Of a DNA stretch of 64,000 bases, positions 23,166-34,389 are shown piece after piece (the stretch's first letter is position 1; each line of letters begins with the position of its first letter). The notes beneath the pieces are model-generated. The model saw only the letters and a program-made list of their open reading frames with translations. It did not search any database and had not been told where the DNA came from. Origin of the DNA: Microvelia longipes. Taxonomy: Eukaryota; Arthropoda; Insecta; Hemiptera; Veliidae. The DNA is taken from positions 53,550,906 through 53,614,905 of the forward strand of contig JACMZG010001863.1 in assembly GCA_018340805.1 (NCBI GenBank), read 5' to 3'. A program made the position numbers and the translations under genes.

Positions 23166-25509
23166 GGATCGAACAAAAACGCGGTGGGGGTGAGGGGGGG
23201 GGTAATGATTCTGTTTTCTCCCGTGGTACATACATAACTATTTCAAGTTATTCATCTTTACATACTCTATACTCGGTCTAGCTCATAACTTACATTAACT
23301 CATAGAAATATGCTTTCTATTTTCTTTGACGTGAATTCCATATTATTTATGTTAGAGTTTCTGTGTAACTTTCTAAGCTTTTAATGTTTCCTTCTTTGTG
23401 TAAAACTACTTCTAAAGATTTCACTCTATTCTTTGAACGAGCCAACGGACAAAAATAAATTCATTTAACATAGCAGTGTTGGATTCCGGCCAGAACCTTA
23501 GCTTAGAGCTATAGCCAGAGCTTTGCTCCAGGGAGCCAAAAACTTATGAATTTATAATTTAAGTGCTTTCAGAGGTTATTTAGAGCCTCTAGGTACTAAG
23601 CTACGTTGAATAGCCATGTTAAATAGGGAGCTATTATTCATAAAATATTACAAGCTTTTAATATTTTATGGTTTATTTATGTATTTATTGATTTTTCTTG
23701 ACCATTTAACGTGCTTCACGGAGGACATAAATAAAACAAATAAATCGTTTATTTATATCCAATACCTATTTATATTACAGGACTATAGTGAGAAAAAGAA
23801 GGCATAAGCGGCATTATAGTTTTTGGTATTTTAGTTGAATACATCTGGTGCCTAAATAGTTTTAGGTAGTTTAAAACCCCTATAATGAGCCTCATCTGTT
23901 AGGGGTCACAAATGTTTTGGTTGGTTATTGGTTAAAAATTATTAATATGAATAATGAATAAGAATTCATTTTTATAGACATAGATAGATAGATTTAGATC
24001 GATAAATATAAATAAGGATCTTTAAAAATTAAATTTAAATACGATTAATTATCAACTTAAAAGAATATCCTAACTGAGGTCTTTGTTTAAATTAGGCCTT
24101 TGACCTCTTGGCCGCTCTGAGGCCTTGCTCTTGGGGCCCTGTCCTGTCTTCGCATCTCCCTGTGATCGCTTCGCAACAACACCGTCGTTGTCTTATCAGT
24201 TTGTCACATAACTAGTTTATGACGTCACACAAATCCCATAAACAATAGGGTTCAAGAAATTAACAAGGTCGATTTTTGTACAAAGATTTATTCCGGTCCG
24301 ATAAAGCTATTCAGCAAAAATAAATATTAATCATTTTCGTATGGAACTATGTTAGCAATGACCTGACTCTATGACTAAGCTAAACTATAACTAACATGTA
24401 AATAAATAATCTAGACGGTGAACAATTTTCTAAAACAATCCAATTCAGTATTCCAGGGTAACCCAATGTTAAAGGCAACGGTAGACTTCACTAAGTTCGG
24501 TCCGAACTGTAAGGTGACATGGTAAGTTAATAGAGGACTGTAATTTAGGAAAAGGATGGTTTATAGCTGGAATCTTAGCTAGTATGAATAAAACCAAACA
24601 TAATAACTTTCAAGAAACTGTGTTAAAATAAATAAGTCAAGTATATTAGGAAAATGCACTTTAACGGCCTATAATTAAGCAAAGAATATGATTAAAAAAT
24701 AATATAAAATAAAAATCATTAAATGCCTTATGTATGCCCTGATAAGAATGATGATTGGTTGTCTGATTTTATCTTGAGGCTGGGGAACTAAAAGATCACC
24801 ACAGAAACTCAACATTGTTCTACAATAAGTTTTCCAGATATGCTCTGGTACGTAAGATTAGTATGACTTACTCGTTAATTAGGTGAAAGATAATAAAAAT
24901 GTAATTTGATATGCCTGAGGGTACCGGCAGAAAAAATGATGATGTTGTGGCATCATTGTTCTGGCAGCCACAAATTAGCTCGTGAGAAGCTTAATAAGGC
25001 TCCCACGATGCAAAGAACAGCTAAATTATGTTGAAAGAAAGGGATGACTGGAAACTAAGTAAGAACCCCACGATGATAACATGAGCACATGGTGTTCCAA
25101 CATTATGTTGTTTTGGAGCGATATCAGCTCGATTAAGCATGGATAATCAAGGCTGGATGAATCGAGAAATTAAAAGATTAATTAATTTATCCGAAATTTA
25201 TAATAATGATTTAAAATGTAAAATTATTACTTAAAAACTCACAAACATGACCACTGGTAGTAAAATACCGGGTACGGAATATTAGCGTAAGAGCAACAGG
25301 TGACCTAACAAAATCAAGGTTCCCAAACAAAAGTAAATAATATAAGACTAGATGCAGATCTAGGAATGGCGCTAAAATATAAAATATTATATTTCAATGA
25401 AAGTGTTTACACACTTTTTACACACGTTTACACACTGTTCAATGAAAAATGTTTCAATGAAAGTGTAAACACCCACTATATTCAGTCTCAGAATTGTTTA
25501 ATATTAAAT
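23166..25509. other. Unassigned 2.3-kb stretch with a GC-rich patch
   Basis: No gene was found. The patch at about 24075-24200 (GGCCTTTGACCTCTTGGCCG and onward) is much richer in G+C than its neighbours and is followed by ACAAAGATTTATTCCGG; read on the minus strand this is an AATAAA followed by a GC-rich segment, loosely like a retroelement terminus. No partner copy was seen to prove that. Confidence 0.35.
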
Positions 25510-25585
25510 ATAATATTTTGGCCGTAATATTTGATATAATATTTTGGCCGTAATATTTGATATAATATTTTGGCCGGTAATATTT
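25510..25585. repeat. Short tandem repeat of about 26 bp, 3 copies
   Basis: TATAATATTTTGGCCG followed by TAATATTTGA is repeated three times. Confidence 0.85.
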
Positions 25586-26299
25586 AATATTAATTTTTTA
25601 AAATTAAATGTAATTAAGTTTTATATTATTTATTTGTTTTTAACTATAATTTTAGATTTATAGATTAATTTCAAGTATTTTTTAGTATTATTAAAATCGT
25701 CACTTTATCAAATTAAATTGACAATTGGCCTTTTTGTATTTATATCAATAAAGATATTTTTCTATTTGTATTCTAATAAAAGAGACTGGATATTTTAGTT
25801 TGGTACAAAATTGATTAGATTGCTGTAACATTCTACGTAAATAAATTTAAATTATTTCAACAGTAATTTGGCAAAAGTTTTGAATGAGTAGTATCTAGAA
25901 GTTTTGTAGGAGAAGTTACATTATAAAACATTCGCTCAGATATTTGCTCTCAAACATTATGGTCCAGTTATTTCTATCGATATAAATCATTAAATGTATC
26001 GTTTCACCCCATTTCTCTCCTAAAGAACCACATGTTAGTGGTTTGTGGTTTGTATTTGTACTCATTATACTGTTAAATATTACATTCTATGTATACTAAT
26101 GCCAGTTTGCGTCTACAATATACTTTACGTAGACAATATATAATATAGACGTAATATAATATACATAATTAGTTATGTATGATACCATATTTACCACTGA
26201 ATATTATTAGTTCTAATACTAATTGCAGAATCCTGTTTTTACTGGTTTGGACCTAATAACTAATTAATACTATAATTAATTTTTAATTTTCCTCATTTA
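25586..26299. other. Unassigned AT-rich stretch
   Basis: No gene was found. Short AT-rich direct repeats (ATATAATATAGACGTAATAT) lie near 26140. Confidence 0.45.
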
Positions 26300-26768
26300 T
26301 ACCGTAGGTATATAGAGAGAGTATTTTTGTTCGCAAAAAAATCCGAAACCGGGATGAAACCGGAATTATTCGTTTCAGGTGTTTTAAGGCCTCCTGAGTG
26401 GTTTTCTCAAAGTTGTCTGTCTGCCTTTATATGTGTGTGTGTGTCTGTTATCATCGTAGCGCCCAGTATATTTATGCACTGAATAAATTAGTTCATTAAG
26501 TTTCGTTTCAATACGACAAGTATATCTGTATTATTTTTGTTGGATCATACAAATTATGGAGCATTGTGCATGGTCAGTGCTGAATGGGTGACCGCTGAGA
26601 ATGATACAAATGCATTTACTATCTAAAGACGAGCTAGCGAGTCCAAATAGCATGTTGCATTATAAATTCGGGGAACTATATTTCTGAGGACGAGCGATGG
26701 GAGTCCGAAGCAGGGAGGATGAGCGTAATGAGGAATATGTCCGAGGTACCCCGTACCCGATCTTTAAG
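26300..26768 (-). repeat. Family A dispersed repeat, both ends present, internal deletion
   Basis: On the plus strand it runs from the inverted tail (ATACCGTAGGTATATAGAGA, TCCGAAACCGGGATGAAACC, GTGTGTGTGTGTCTG) to the inverted head (GAGGTACCCCGTACCCGAT at about 26743-26761). It is about 470 bp, so about half the family interior is absent. Useful for defining the ends. Confidence 0.8.
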
Positions 26769-26929
26769 ATAAATAAGTGTTGCTAAATTATTATGGCATA
26801 TAATGACATTGTGCTTGTTATTGCGTTTATTTTAATATATTGCATACTAATTTATACTATTGTTACCAATTTATACTACATTATACACATTAAAAAGTGT
26901 CATTTTAATATTTACTACATTTTGGAAAG

Positions 26930-27168
26930 ACCCAGCTAACGTGGGAGCCCTGTGCGTCAAGTACTGTAGATCCTACTAACACAAGAGTTCTATGCGTCAA
27001 ATATCGTAGACCCTATTAAAATTACAACCCGGTGCGTTGGTTATGGTAGATCCTACTAACATAAGAGCCCTGTGCGTCAGTTATCGTAGACCCTACTAAC
27101 ATAAGAGCCCTGTGCGTCAGTTATCGTAGACCCTGGTTACATAAGAGTCTTGTATGTATCAATGTAGA
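26930..27168. repeat. 40-bp minisatellite, about 6 copies
   Basis: The unit reads TCGTAGACCCTACTAACATA then AGAGCCCTGTGCGTCAGTTA. The two most central copies are identical. Confidence 0.92.
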
Positions 27169-27664
27169 TCCTAGTGTGTGCTAAAGATGAACGTGATCAG
27201 TACGTGGATAGATGATCGCCAGGACCTATCCTAAATGTTTTTACAGTGGGGACGAGATAAGCAAATAAAATAGATACATCACGGTGTATAATTTAGAAGC
27301 TTTATACTCTAAGAAGCTAGCGAAGCGAGACCAAAGGCATGTGGTTGAGTTTTTAAAGTTTTTAGTTTTTTTAATCCTAGAAAAATGAACATTTATAACA
27401 CTCTAAAGATAATACTTTACAGACTTCTCAAACTGAGTCAGAAAAGTCTGAGAAAGTCCAATATTTCTTTTAATAGCTTAGAGAAAACTTCAATCTATTG
27501 GCCTGTATATAGCCTGGGGGGCTATATACAGATAATTTTATAAGACTAACAACAAATGTGTGCTTAACAATCTAAAAATAAGTATTTCCCTCAATTTTCC
27601 TGAAAACGTTATCATATTGAATACAAGGAGACAAAACAATTAACCTGCAATGTGTTTTAATAAA
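27169..27664. other. Unassigned stretch
   Basis: No gene was found. A short inverted repeat CTGTATATAGCC / GGCTATATACAG lies at about 27504-27531. Confidence 0.5.
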
Positions 27665-27790
27665 TAGACTACCTTACGTATGGTTCTTCATACATGTAAG
27701 GTACGTTCTATAAATACGTAAGGTACATTCTTCAGTTACATAAGGTACGTTCTTCAGATACGTAAGGTACGTTCTTCAGTTACGTAAGGT
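27665..27790. repeat. 22-bp minisatellite, about 5 copies
   Basis: The unit reads ACGTAAGGTACGTTCTTCAG plus two bases. The ACGTAAGGTACGT core is partly self-complementary. Confidence 0.93.
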
Positions 27791-27794
27791 TTCA

Positions 27795-27960
27795 ACTCTA
27801 TAACATAAATACTAAATACACTGTGAGCTACGATGATAAACACACACAGACTGACAACACTGTGAAAATCACTTAAGAGGCCTGATCACAGTTTCTGATT
27901 TTTTTTTGCAAACTCAATGCTTTCCCTACGATAAAAACGAGAAAAGTAATAAAATTTAAA
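27795..27960 (+). repeat. Family A dispersed repeat, tail fragment
   Basis: Matches the tail blocks: ACTGTGAGCTACGATGATAA, ACACACACAGACTGACAAC, the AAAACCACT-like block followed by GAGGCCT, and TTTTTTTTGCAAACTCAATG. Confidence 0.7.
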
Positions 27961-28582
27961 AATTCTATCTCTATAGAAATACTACCTACACCCTAACAAA
28001 TTTAAAGTAAATACATTTTCGACCCATAAATAAATGTCTCGATAGAACATTTATTTTATTAACGCTTATTTAAACACCGTTTTGTTCTTTTGAAAGAGTC
28101 GGTGTTATCTTTTCTGTTTTAAACAAACAGACTAAAAAGATTATCAAAAGGAATTAGCGATAAAAAAATGTAGAGTAGTTCGAGTTTTGTTTCGCTACCT
28201 CGGTTCAGATTCAATTAGAATTAGAATTCATTTCAAATGCAAATTGGTCTTTTTCTCCTACCTGTCTTCGTTCTTATCTGCTTTTGTTGGAAAACCTTTA
28301 TTTTATATTACCCTTAGGGCTTAGAAAAGATCTCAACTTCAATCGCCTTAAAACAGAAATGCTGGGCTTAAAGGTTGTTAGGATTTGTAGGTTGCAATGT
28401 TGGAAATTCAGCAAAGAAATATAAAAGTTTGTGACGTAACAAATCCTAGAGATTAACATGGGTTAAAAGTTAAACCACTAAATCCTATCTAGATTTCAAG
28501 AAATTTGTATGAATCATTGTATTCGAGAAATAAATATACCTCTTTAGAATCAACTCCTATTTAAATATTATTATTTTATTTT
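27961..28582. other. Unassigned stretch
   Basis: No gene or repeat was recognised. Confidence 0.45.
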
Positions 28583-28823
28583 AATGCAGAGTGGTCAAGG
28601 TCGTTTGAGCGTTAGTATTTATATTAACCTTTGACTCCACAGAGGTCTGGGGTTCGAAGCCCAGGTTACGCTCTCAGTTTATATATAAGATTTCGTCAAA
28701 TAATATATTGCTAACTTTAGATTATACTTTGAGCGTAATGGTTGCCACAACCACCTGAGATGGAGCCTTGCGGCTGATGAGCCGCAAGGGTCTAAACGAG
28801 CATTATTATTATTATTATTATTC
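28583..28823 (+). mobile_element. SINE1-related tRNA-derived SINE with (ATT)n tail
   Basis: Starts with a tRNA-like head: an A-box-like GTGGTCAAGGTCGTTTGAG and a B box GGGGTTCGAAGCCC (28651-28664). The body has ACTTTAGATTATACTTTGAG, a block shared with the minus-strand SINE1 copies, then a perfect 10-bp hairpin CCTTGCGGCT-GATG-AGCCGCAAGG, then (ATT)n. It is flanked by TAATGCAGAGTG (28583-28594) and TAATTCAGAGTG (28824-28835), a target duplication with one mismatch. Confidence 0.8.
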
Positions 28824-28884
28824 TAATTCAGAGTGCAATATTTTTTACTTTTTTCTTATTTCTACCGTTTGCACTGATAATCTG

Positions 28885-28970
28885 TCTACAGGATTTCACC
28901 TCCATTGTTTGTTCCAGTTTTTAAGACCTCTTGAGAAGTTTTACGAAGTTGTCTGTCTATATCTGTTTTT
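28885..28970 (-). repeat. Family A dispersed repeat, tail fragment
   Basis: Contains TTTTTAAGACCTCTTGAGAA and AAGTTGTCTGTCTATATCTG, the inverted tail of family A, followed by a T/G-rich run to 29000. Confidence 0.6.
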
Positions 28971-29214
28971 TTTTGTTTTGTTTTTTTTTGTTTCCTCTTA
29001 TCAGTACTAGAGGCCGTTTATTTTCAGCACGTTCCACAACTGTATTACATGCCTTTTAAAAACAAATGTGTATAAATCTGGTTTTCTTTTCTTAATATTT
29101 CTTTTGTTTTTTTGGTAAAAAATGTTGAATGTTTTCAATCGGATATTTTTATTCAAATTAAAATAAATTGAAACATAAAATTTCAATTTTCCAAAATTTC
29201 TTTATTTGCAAGAG

Positions 29215-29450
29215 TACTCGAGCTTTTCACTAGGATCGAGCTTTAAGTGTGCTCAAGTTTTCGATTAAAAGCTCGAGCTTAATCTTGGGCTCGAGCACGA
29301 TCCTGGGCTCGCCCTCGATCCTGGGCTCAACCTCGAGTCTGGGATCGAGGTAAAGCCAGGGTTCGACATCGAGTCTGAGCTCGAGCTTAAGATCGAGCTT
29401 GATCCTGTGTTCGACAATAAGCTTGAGCTCGAAGTCGATCCTGAGATTTC
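29215..29450. repeat. (TCGAGC)-rich low-complexity block 1
   Basis: Dense imperfect hexamer-like repeats built from CTCGAGC, GATCGAGC and ATCCTGGGCTCG. It is far richer in CpG and XhoI-like CTCGAG sites than the AT-rich surroundings. Confidence 0.85.
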
Positions 29451-29974
29451 CTTAGCGTGTGGTTTTGTAGTGTAGTTTTATTGTTTACTTGTACATACTT
29501 CTTTTTTGCTAATCATGCCTCCGCTTACTGTCTCAATCACTCTTATCTCTCGAGTCTATTTTAGTAACTTTCCTTCCTTTAGTTTAGATGTTTTATTAAG
29601 ATTATAAATTACATAATGTCAAATAATAAATTTTGTATATGTCAATCATATACATCAAAATAAACATTGAATACTCTAAAACGAAACCAGTTAAATGTTT
29701 TGCTTTAGATTTACATATTTACATTTATTCAATTGACCTTTACAAGTTTTTTCCTTGTATTCTTATTAATTCTCATTATTCCTTTTATTTTTCATTCTTT
29801 GTTCCATTAGTAAAGTAATAAATACGTTACGTTATTTCAGTAATAAAGATAAGGTTGGTGAATGTAAATACACATTAGTGATTTCACCCTTTGGGAACCT
29901 CGATAATTGTATATTGCGTAGTAATAATGGCACTAATTAATAATGTGACACATTAGTACATTCACTCTTCGAAA
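29451..29974. other. Unassigned AT-rich stretch between two TCGAGC blocks
   Basis: No gene or repeat was recognised. Confidence 0.5.
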
Positions 29975-30115
29975 ACCACTCGAGCTCGGGCTCGACCTCG
30001 ATCATAGGCCTAAACTCATGATCGAGCCCTAGCTCGAGCTCGAGATTAGGCTTGATCAGGATCGATCTTATCTATAAGGATCGAGCCCAAAATTTTTAGG
30101 ATCGCCCATCACTAG
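29975..30115. repeat. (TCGAGC)-rich low-complexity block 2
   Basis: The same composition as block 1: CCACTCGAGCTCGGGCTCGA, CTAGCTCGAGCTCGAGATTA and related phrases. It directly abuts a half copy of family B. Confidence 0.85.
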
Positions 30116-30183
30116 AAGTCAGGTTATTTTTTCGATGTTTCAAAATTCAATCAATAGGGCCCCTCTTGTAATAATATCTCTAT
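30116..30183 (-). mobile_element. Family B MITE, terminal fragment
   Basis: CAGGTTATTTTTTCGATGTTTC followed by TAGGGCCCCTCTTGTAATAATATCTCTATG is the inverted left end of family B. The rest of the element is missing. Confidence 0.75.
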
Positions 30184-31599
30184 GTTTGCATTAGTTCAAT
30201 TTTTAACGAATTATAGGTGTGCTAACGTTTTTTTTAAAAAAAAGATCACTGAAATTCAATATTTAACACTTTCCAATGAAAACTTAGCAAATTTGTAACT
30301 AACCTAAAAAATTTCAAATTTGGTAAGTGTACCCTTTTATGTAATAATATTAAAAATATTATAATACATAAAATTGTATTTCAATGCGGCTTATATATAA
30401 ACGGTTTTTGTTGGATTACTTATTTAAACCAGGTCTGTAATAAGGTATGAGATTGAATAAATTAAGTGCTACCATACTGGCATATTTCTGTATTAGGTTA
30501 CTATTGCACGTATAAATAGCTATTTTTTTATTGGTTTTACTTCTTGTTTCATAATTATGGTCAATATATTGTTTGTCATTCTTAAAATAGTATAATAAAA
30601 CTGATTTTTAAATAATTGAGATAAGTTAGAGACAGGCAATTGTTTAAATAAGTCCTCTGTGGGATATAATATTGGGGTTTTAAGGATAATTTTAATGATA
30701 GCTATTTGTGGCATTTCAAGAGAAGCTAAGTAAAAATGGGATGAGGAAAATTATCGAGAAAACCCGTGCCTGATTTTTACCCGTAACCTCATAAATTTGT
30801 TTGAGGCGATGAGATAATATAAGCTAAAAGTAGTAAATAAATGAGAAAACGTAAAAATGACTGGGTTACTTCTATTTTCCTTTATTAAGAGTGAACTTTC
30901 TGTTGTCATTTAACTTAATCTTTCCTTTGTAGTCATTCTTGACTTTATGTTCATATTTACCCAATATATCGGTCTGACACGAAATTATATTCTTTCAAAA
31001 TCGTTTTTTGTCTGTTTTTAATGAAATAAAGAAAATAAAAAGCAGGGTTTCTTTTTGAACTGCTTCTTGAATCAATTCGAGCGTGCATTTTCTAATATTG
31101 ACATTTTTATATATATTTTATTAGAATTTTTATTTCATTTCTGAATTGCAAAATGAAAATCCTAGATGAGATTTGCTGAAGCGTTCGCGTGCTCGGAAGT
31201 AATAGCAGCTTTGATGAGTCATTCCATAAACATATATTCTCTATTTCTATGGATTACATGGATATATTGATAAAGGAATTGTAGAGAAATGAGTTTGATT
31301 TGATGCCTTCCAGTCGAGTAAATATTCTAGACAAATAAAAACAAGATGGAATTTTATAAAAAGTTTTTCCTTTGTCGTTTGTTAGTTTTCTTTTATTTGT
31401 TCTGTCATGTTATGGTTTTGTCTTTTTTTTTTACTTTTTAAGAAGAAAGTATAGGGCAAACACGTCAAAACATTTAGAAGATCTTTGATAGAGAGACCTG
31501 TAATCAGGTACAACCGGAGCAACTACACTATCTACAGGTAGCAACACATCTGCTTCTGATAAATAGACAAATGCCTCTCTTGATACAAAGTTAGAAAAA
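30184..31599. other. Unassigned stretch with a family A head fragment
   Basis: No gene was found. 30730-30780 (GGATGAGGAAAATTATCGAG, AACCCGTGCCTGATTTTT) looks like a decayed inverted family A head. Confidence 0.45.
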
Positions 31600-31870
31600 T
31601 ACAATTTTACTGCTACACGACGCTCGTCTTCAGACAGTAATTTCGTTTGTTTTTTCCCCAGCGGTCACCCATCCAAGCACTGCCCTCGTGCTCGATGTTG
31701 CATAGTTTTTATGACCCAACATGAGTCGTAAATATACTTTCCTTGTTAAAAAAAAACTAAGTATACTTGTTTATTACGTAAATGGATACACTTGTAAGCA
31801 ATTTATAACTCAATTTTTTTGTATATACTTAGTATATGTTCAAAAACATTTTAAGAAGGTATGGAAATCT
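31600..31870 (+). repeat. Family A dispersed repeat, middle part
   Basis: Contains CTACACGACGCTCGTCTTCA, CCAGCGGTCACCCATCC, GCTCGATGTTGCATAG, TTTATGACCCAACATGAG, and the 'ttattacgtaaatggatacacttgt' block characteristic of the family. Confidence 0.75.
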
Positions 31871-31983
31871 ATATGTACAGTAATTATTTTAGAAGTTTGT
31901 CATTATAATTATGTATTTTTTTCAATAAAGGAAATATTGAAAAAATATATATTTTTTTTCAATTTTCGCAGACTTTGTGTATA

Positions 31984-32162
<179 letters not shown>

Positions 32163-32169
32163 TATGTAT

Positions 32170-32520
32170 GTATTTCTAGACACTTCTTGTAACACTCTAT
32201 CTTTCGAACGGATTAATATTTTTTAATCAAACTTGGTACAAAAATCAACCTTTGGGAAGACACGAACCCTATTGAAAACCAGGTTTTTTTACGTCATTAA
32301 CCCATTTGCTGAGTCAGCGAAATTTTAAAAAATGGGCAAAATTCAGGGTTAATATTTTTTGCTGCAAAAATGTCAATATTTATGTTTTTTAATACGCTGA
32401 ATCAAATGAAACCAAACGAAATCGATACGACCACGCTAAGTGACCAAAAAGTCGAAAAAACCATTGTAAATTACCGCAAACCAAAATTACGGTCGTTGAA
32501 AATTAAATTTCGAGTAGGGT
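32170..32520 (+). repeat. Dispersed repeat related to 48160-48400 in inverse orientation
   Basis: Read on the minus strand, phrases such as CCCTACTCGAAATTT, CGACCGTAATTTTGG and ATGGTTTTTTCGACTTTTTGG line up in order with 48170-48260 on the plus strand (CCCTACCCGACATTT, CGACCGTATTTTAGG, ATGGTTTTTTGG). Divergence is high, so boundaries are uncertain. Both copies sit beside TA tracts. Confidence 0.55.
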
Positions 32521-32524
32521 GTCG

Positions 32525-32640
32525 TTTTCCATGTTTTTTGGGTCTCTGAGTTGAATGGCAGTGTTCCGGAGTCAATTCGAGCACTCAAACTCAGGGTACC
32601 TGGGTTCAAATCTTGGCAGGGAATAATTCTGGCGCGGTGA
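32525..32640 (+). mobile_element. tRNA-like segment, probable SINE remnant
   Basis: Contains a B-box-like GGGTTCAAATCTTGGCA at 32601-32617 and, upstream, an A-box-like TTGAATGGCAGTGTTCCGGA. It does not fold into a proper tRNA by eye (no clean acceptor stem), so a tRNA-derived SINE head is more likely than a tRNA gene. Only one copy is seen here. Confidence 0.4.
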
Positions 32641-32797
32641 ATCATTCGCCGTTGTTCTTATAGATATTTCTTATAGAAGTGTCTATAAGAATCACATTAC
32701 TCCATTTTTCTCTTTAATGAGTAATTCACGTAAACAAATAATTCTTACTTATTTTACGTTTGAATATTTTAAGATCCATAAAAGGAGATAAATTATA

Positions 32798-32846
32798 TTA
32801 TCTTATAGAGATATTATCTTATAGAGATATTATCTTATAGAGATAA
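32798..32846. repeat. 19-bp tandem repeat, 3 copies
   Basis: TTATCTTATAGAGATATTA repeats three times. Confidence 0.9.
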
Positions 32847-33530
32847 ACATGACATGAGATACTTGGATCTAAAAATAACCCTAAATTTCCCTGATAAATG
32901 ACATCTTTATACTATGTAGGCTAAAGGGTTTAGGGATATTGTAAATAATTTAGCGTCTTCTCTTGCTTCTCCAACTTTATACACGTATTTCGAACAAAAA
33001 TAAACACAGCGTAGATATACGACAAGCATAGATATACAACAACACACTAACACACATACATATGTATTTACAACACAAGCAAACACACCAATGTAAAGAT
33101 TAACAACACAACCTACTCCAATAAACACAGAAACAAAGGTACGTACTAACAACAACAACAACAACTCAGCAAATTCCATGTTGTAACAACCAACACACCA
33201 GCTAACAAACACAAATCTTTGACGAATTCTTTATGTGTTTACTCTTCCTGCAAATACACAAGGAATCCATTATGTGTTTAACTTGAAGATTAGGAAAGGT
33301 AACAGATTTAGGAGGAATTAATGTTGCTTAAGGTATTTAAAATTCATATAAACTCTTGATAATATTTAATATCTTAAAATGCCTTAAAAGATGGTTTTGT
33401 TATATTAAATATGATTTTAATCCTTAAATTGTTAAGAGCCATTTTGTTTGTAAAAGCAGCAGAATTTGTTTGTAAAATTCCAAAATTTTCTCATCAGTAT
33501 TAAAATAAACCTGGAAATGATTTTTTCAGA
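32847..33530. other. Unassigned stretch with AC-rich low complexity
   Basis: Between 32990 and 33215 the plus strand is rich in AACAC/ACAACAA; the minus-strand frame of about 101 codons there (Val/Cys-rich) is a composition product. No gene was found. Confidence 0.5.
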
Positions 33531-33660
33531 GAAAAATCGGGTACAGGGTACCTCGGTACTTTTCATACGAGTTTCGGACTTGCTTCGCTCGTCCTCAGAA
33601 TGTCATGTATTATCCGAAGATTAAGGTAATATTATGGTGGTCTCGCTTCACTCAACATTA
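33531..33660 (+). repeat. Family A dispersed repeat, head fragment
   Basis: Shows TCGGGTACAGGGTACCTCGG, ACTTGCTTCGCTCGTCCTCAG, then loses similarity and passes into a minisatellite built from similar words. Confidence 0.65.
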
Positions 33661-33704
33661 TAATTGATTATAAATTATCTAAAGTCTATGGTGTTACAAA
33701 TTTG

Positions 33705-33893
33705 TACTCGCTTTGCTAATTTTCAGACTGTCCCGATAGGCCGAACCTGTAAGTGCCATTACTTTGGACTCGCTTCGCTAATCTTCAGACTATCACAATA
33801 GCTCGAACCAATAAGTGGCATTACTTTGGACTCGCTCCGCTAATCTTCAGACTGTCACGATAGCCCTAACCCGTAAGTGGCATTACTTTGGCC
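33705..33893. repeat. 62-bp minisatellite, about 3 copies
   Basis: The unit reads TTGGACTCGCTTCGCTAATC, TTCAGACTGTCACGATAGC, then CGAACCCGTAAGTGGCATTAC. The GACTCGCTTCGCT words are also the core of the family A head, so the array may have grown from a family A copy. Confidence 0.9.
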
Positions 33894-34389
33894 GTGACAC
33901 ACACACACAGATAGACTGACAGCATGATAAAAACCACTCAGAACGTCATATAACTAAATACAGCCTGAAAAAATAATAACACTTAAATCGAATCATTATG
34001 ATGAAACCACGATATCGGATTTTTAGGATGAACATAATATTTTATCTTTTACCTACAGAAGTAGTTATGAAAAAGTATAATATAAGTTAAAAAATCTATT
34101 ATGGTAAAATAAAACACAACAAGGGCCTAGCGTCTCTATTTAGAATGGAAATTGGAACAAAACATTTTTTCTTCTGAGAGAATAAATTGATTGAATTTTA
34201 GGGGGAAATCATACTTGACGTCTCAAAACGGCAACCTTGGAGCTTCGCTTTAAACTTTCCCTGACATTAAGTCATTTTCTCTTCTTATAAAACTAATTTT
34301 TTGTTTGATGTATAATTTTGAACTCTCCGTGTGGTCTTTATTTTTTCCCAACAAACTTACACCACTAACTTCAACAACTTTTATAGGGG
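33894..34389. other. Unassigned stretch with a family A tail fragment at its left
   Basis: ACACACACACAGATAGACTGAC and AAAACCACTCAG near 33899-33940 fit the family A tail. The remainder has no recognised content. Confidence 0.5.

Noticed and set aside
24064..25290. Solo LTR or LTR retrotransposon
   Set aside because: A GC-rich patch and an AATAAA on the minus strand are suggestive, but no TG...CA ends, target duplication or second copy could be found.
28588..28674. Functional tRNA gene
   Set aside because: Boxes A and B are present but no proper acceptor stem or cloverleaf is visible, and the sequence continues into a SINE body with an ATT tail and target duplication.
28743..28800. Possible hammerhead ribozyme, CTGATGAG followed by CTAAAC in the SINE1 copy
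   Set aside because: CTGATGAG is part of a perfect 10-bp hairpin (CCTTGCGGCT/AGCCGCAAGG), the required GAAA is TAAA, and related SINE1 copies do not preserve the core.
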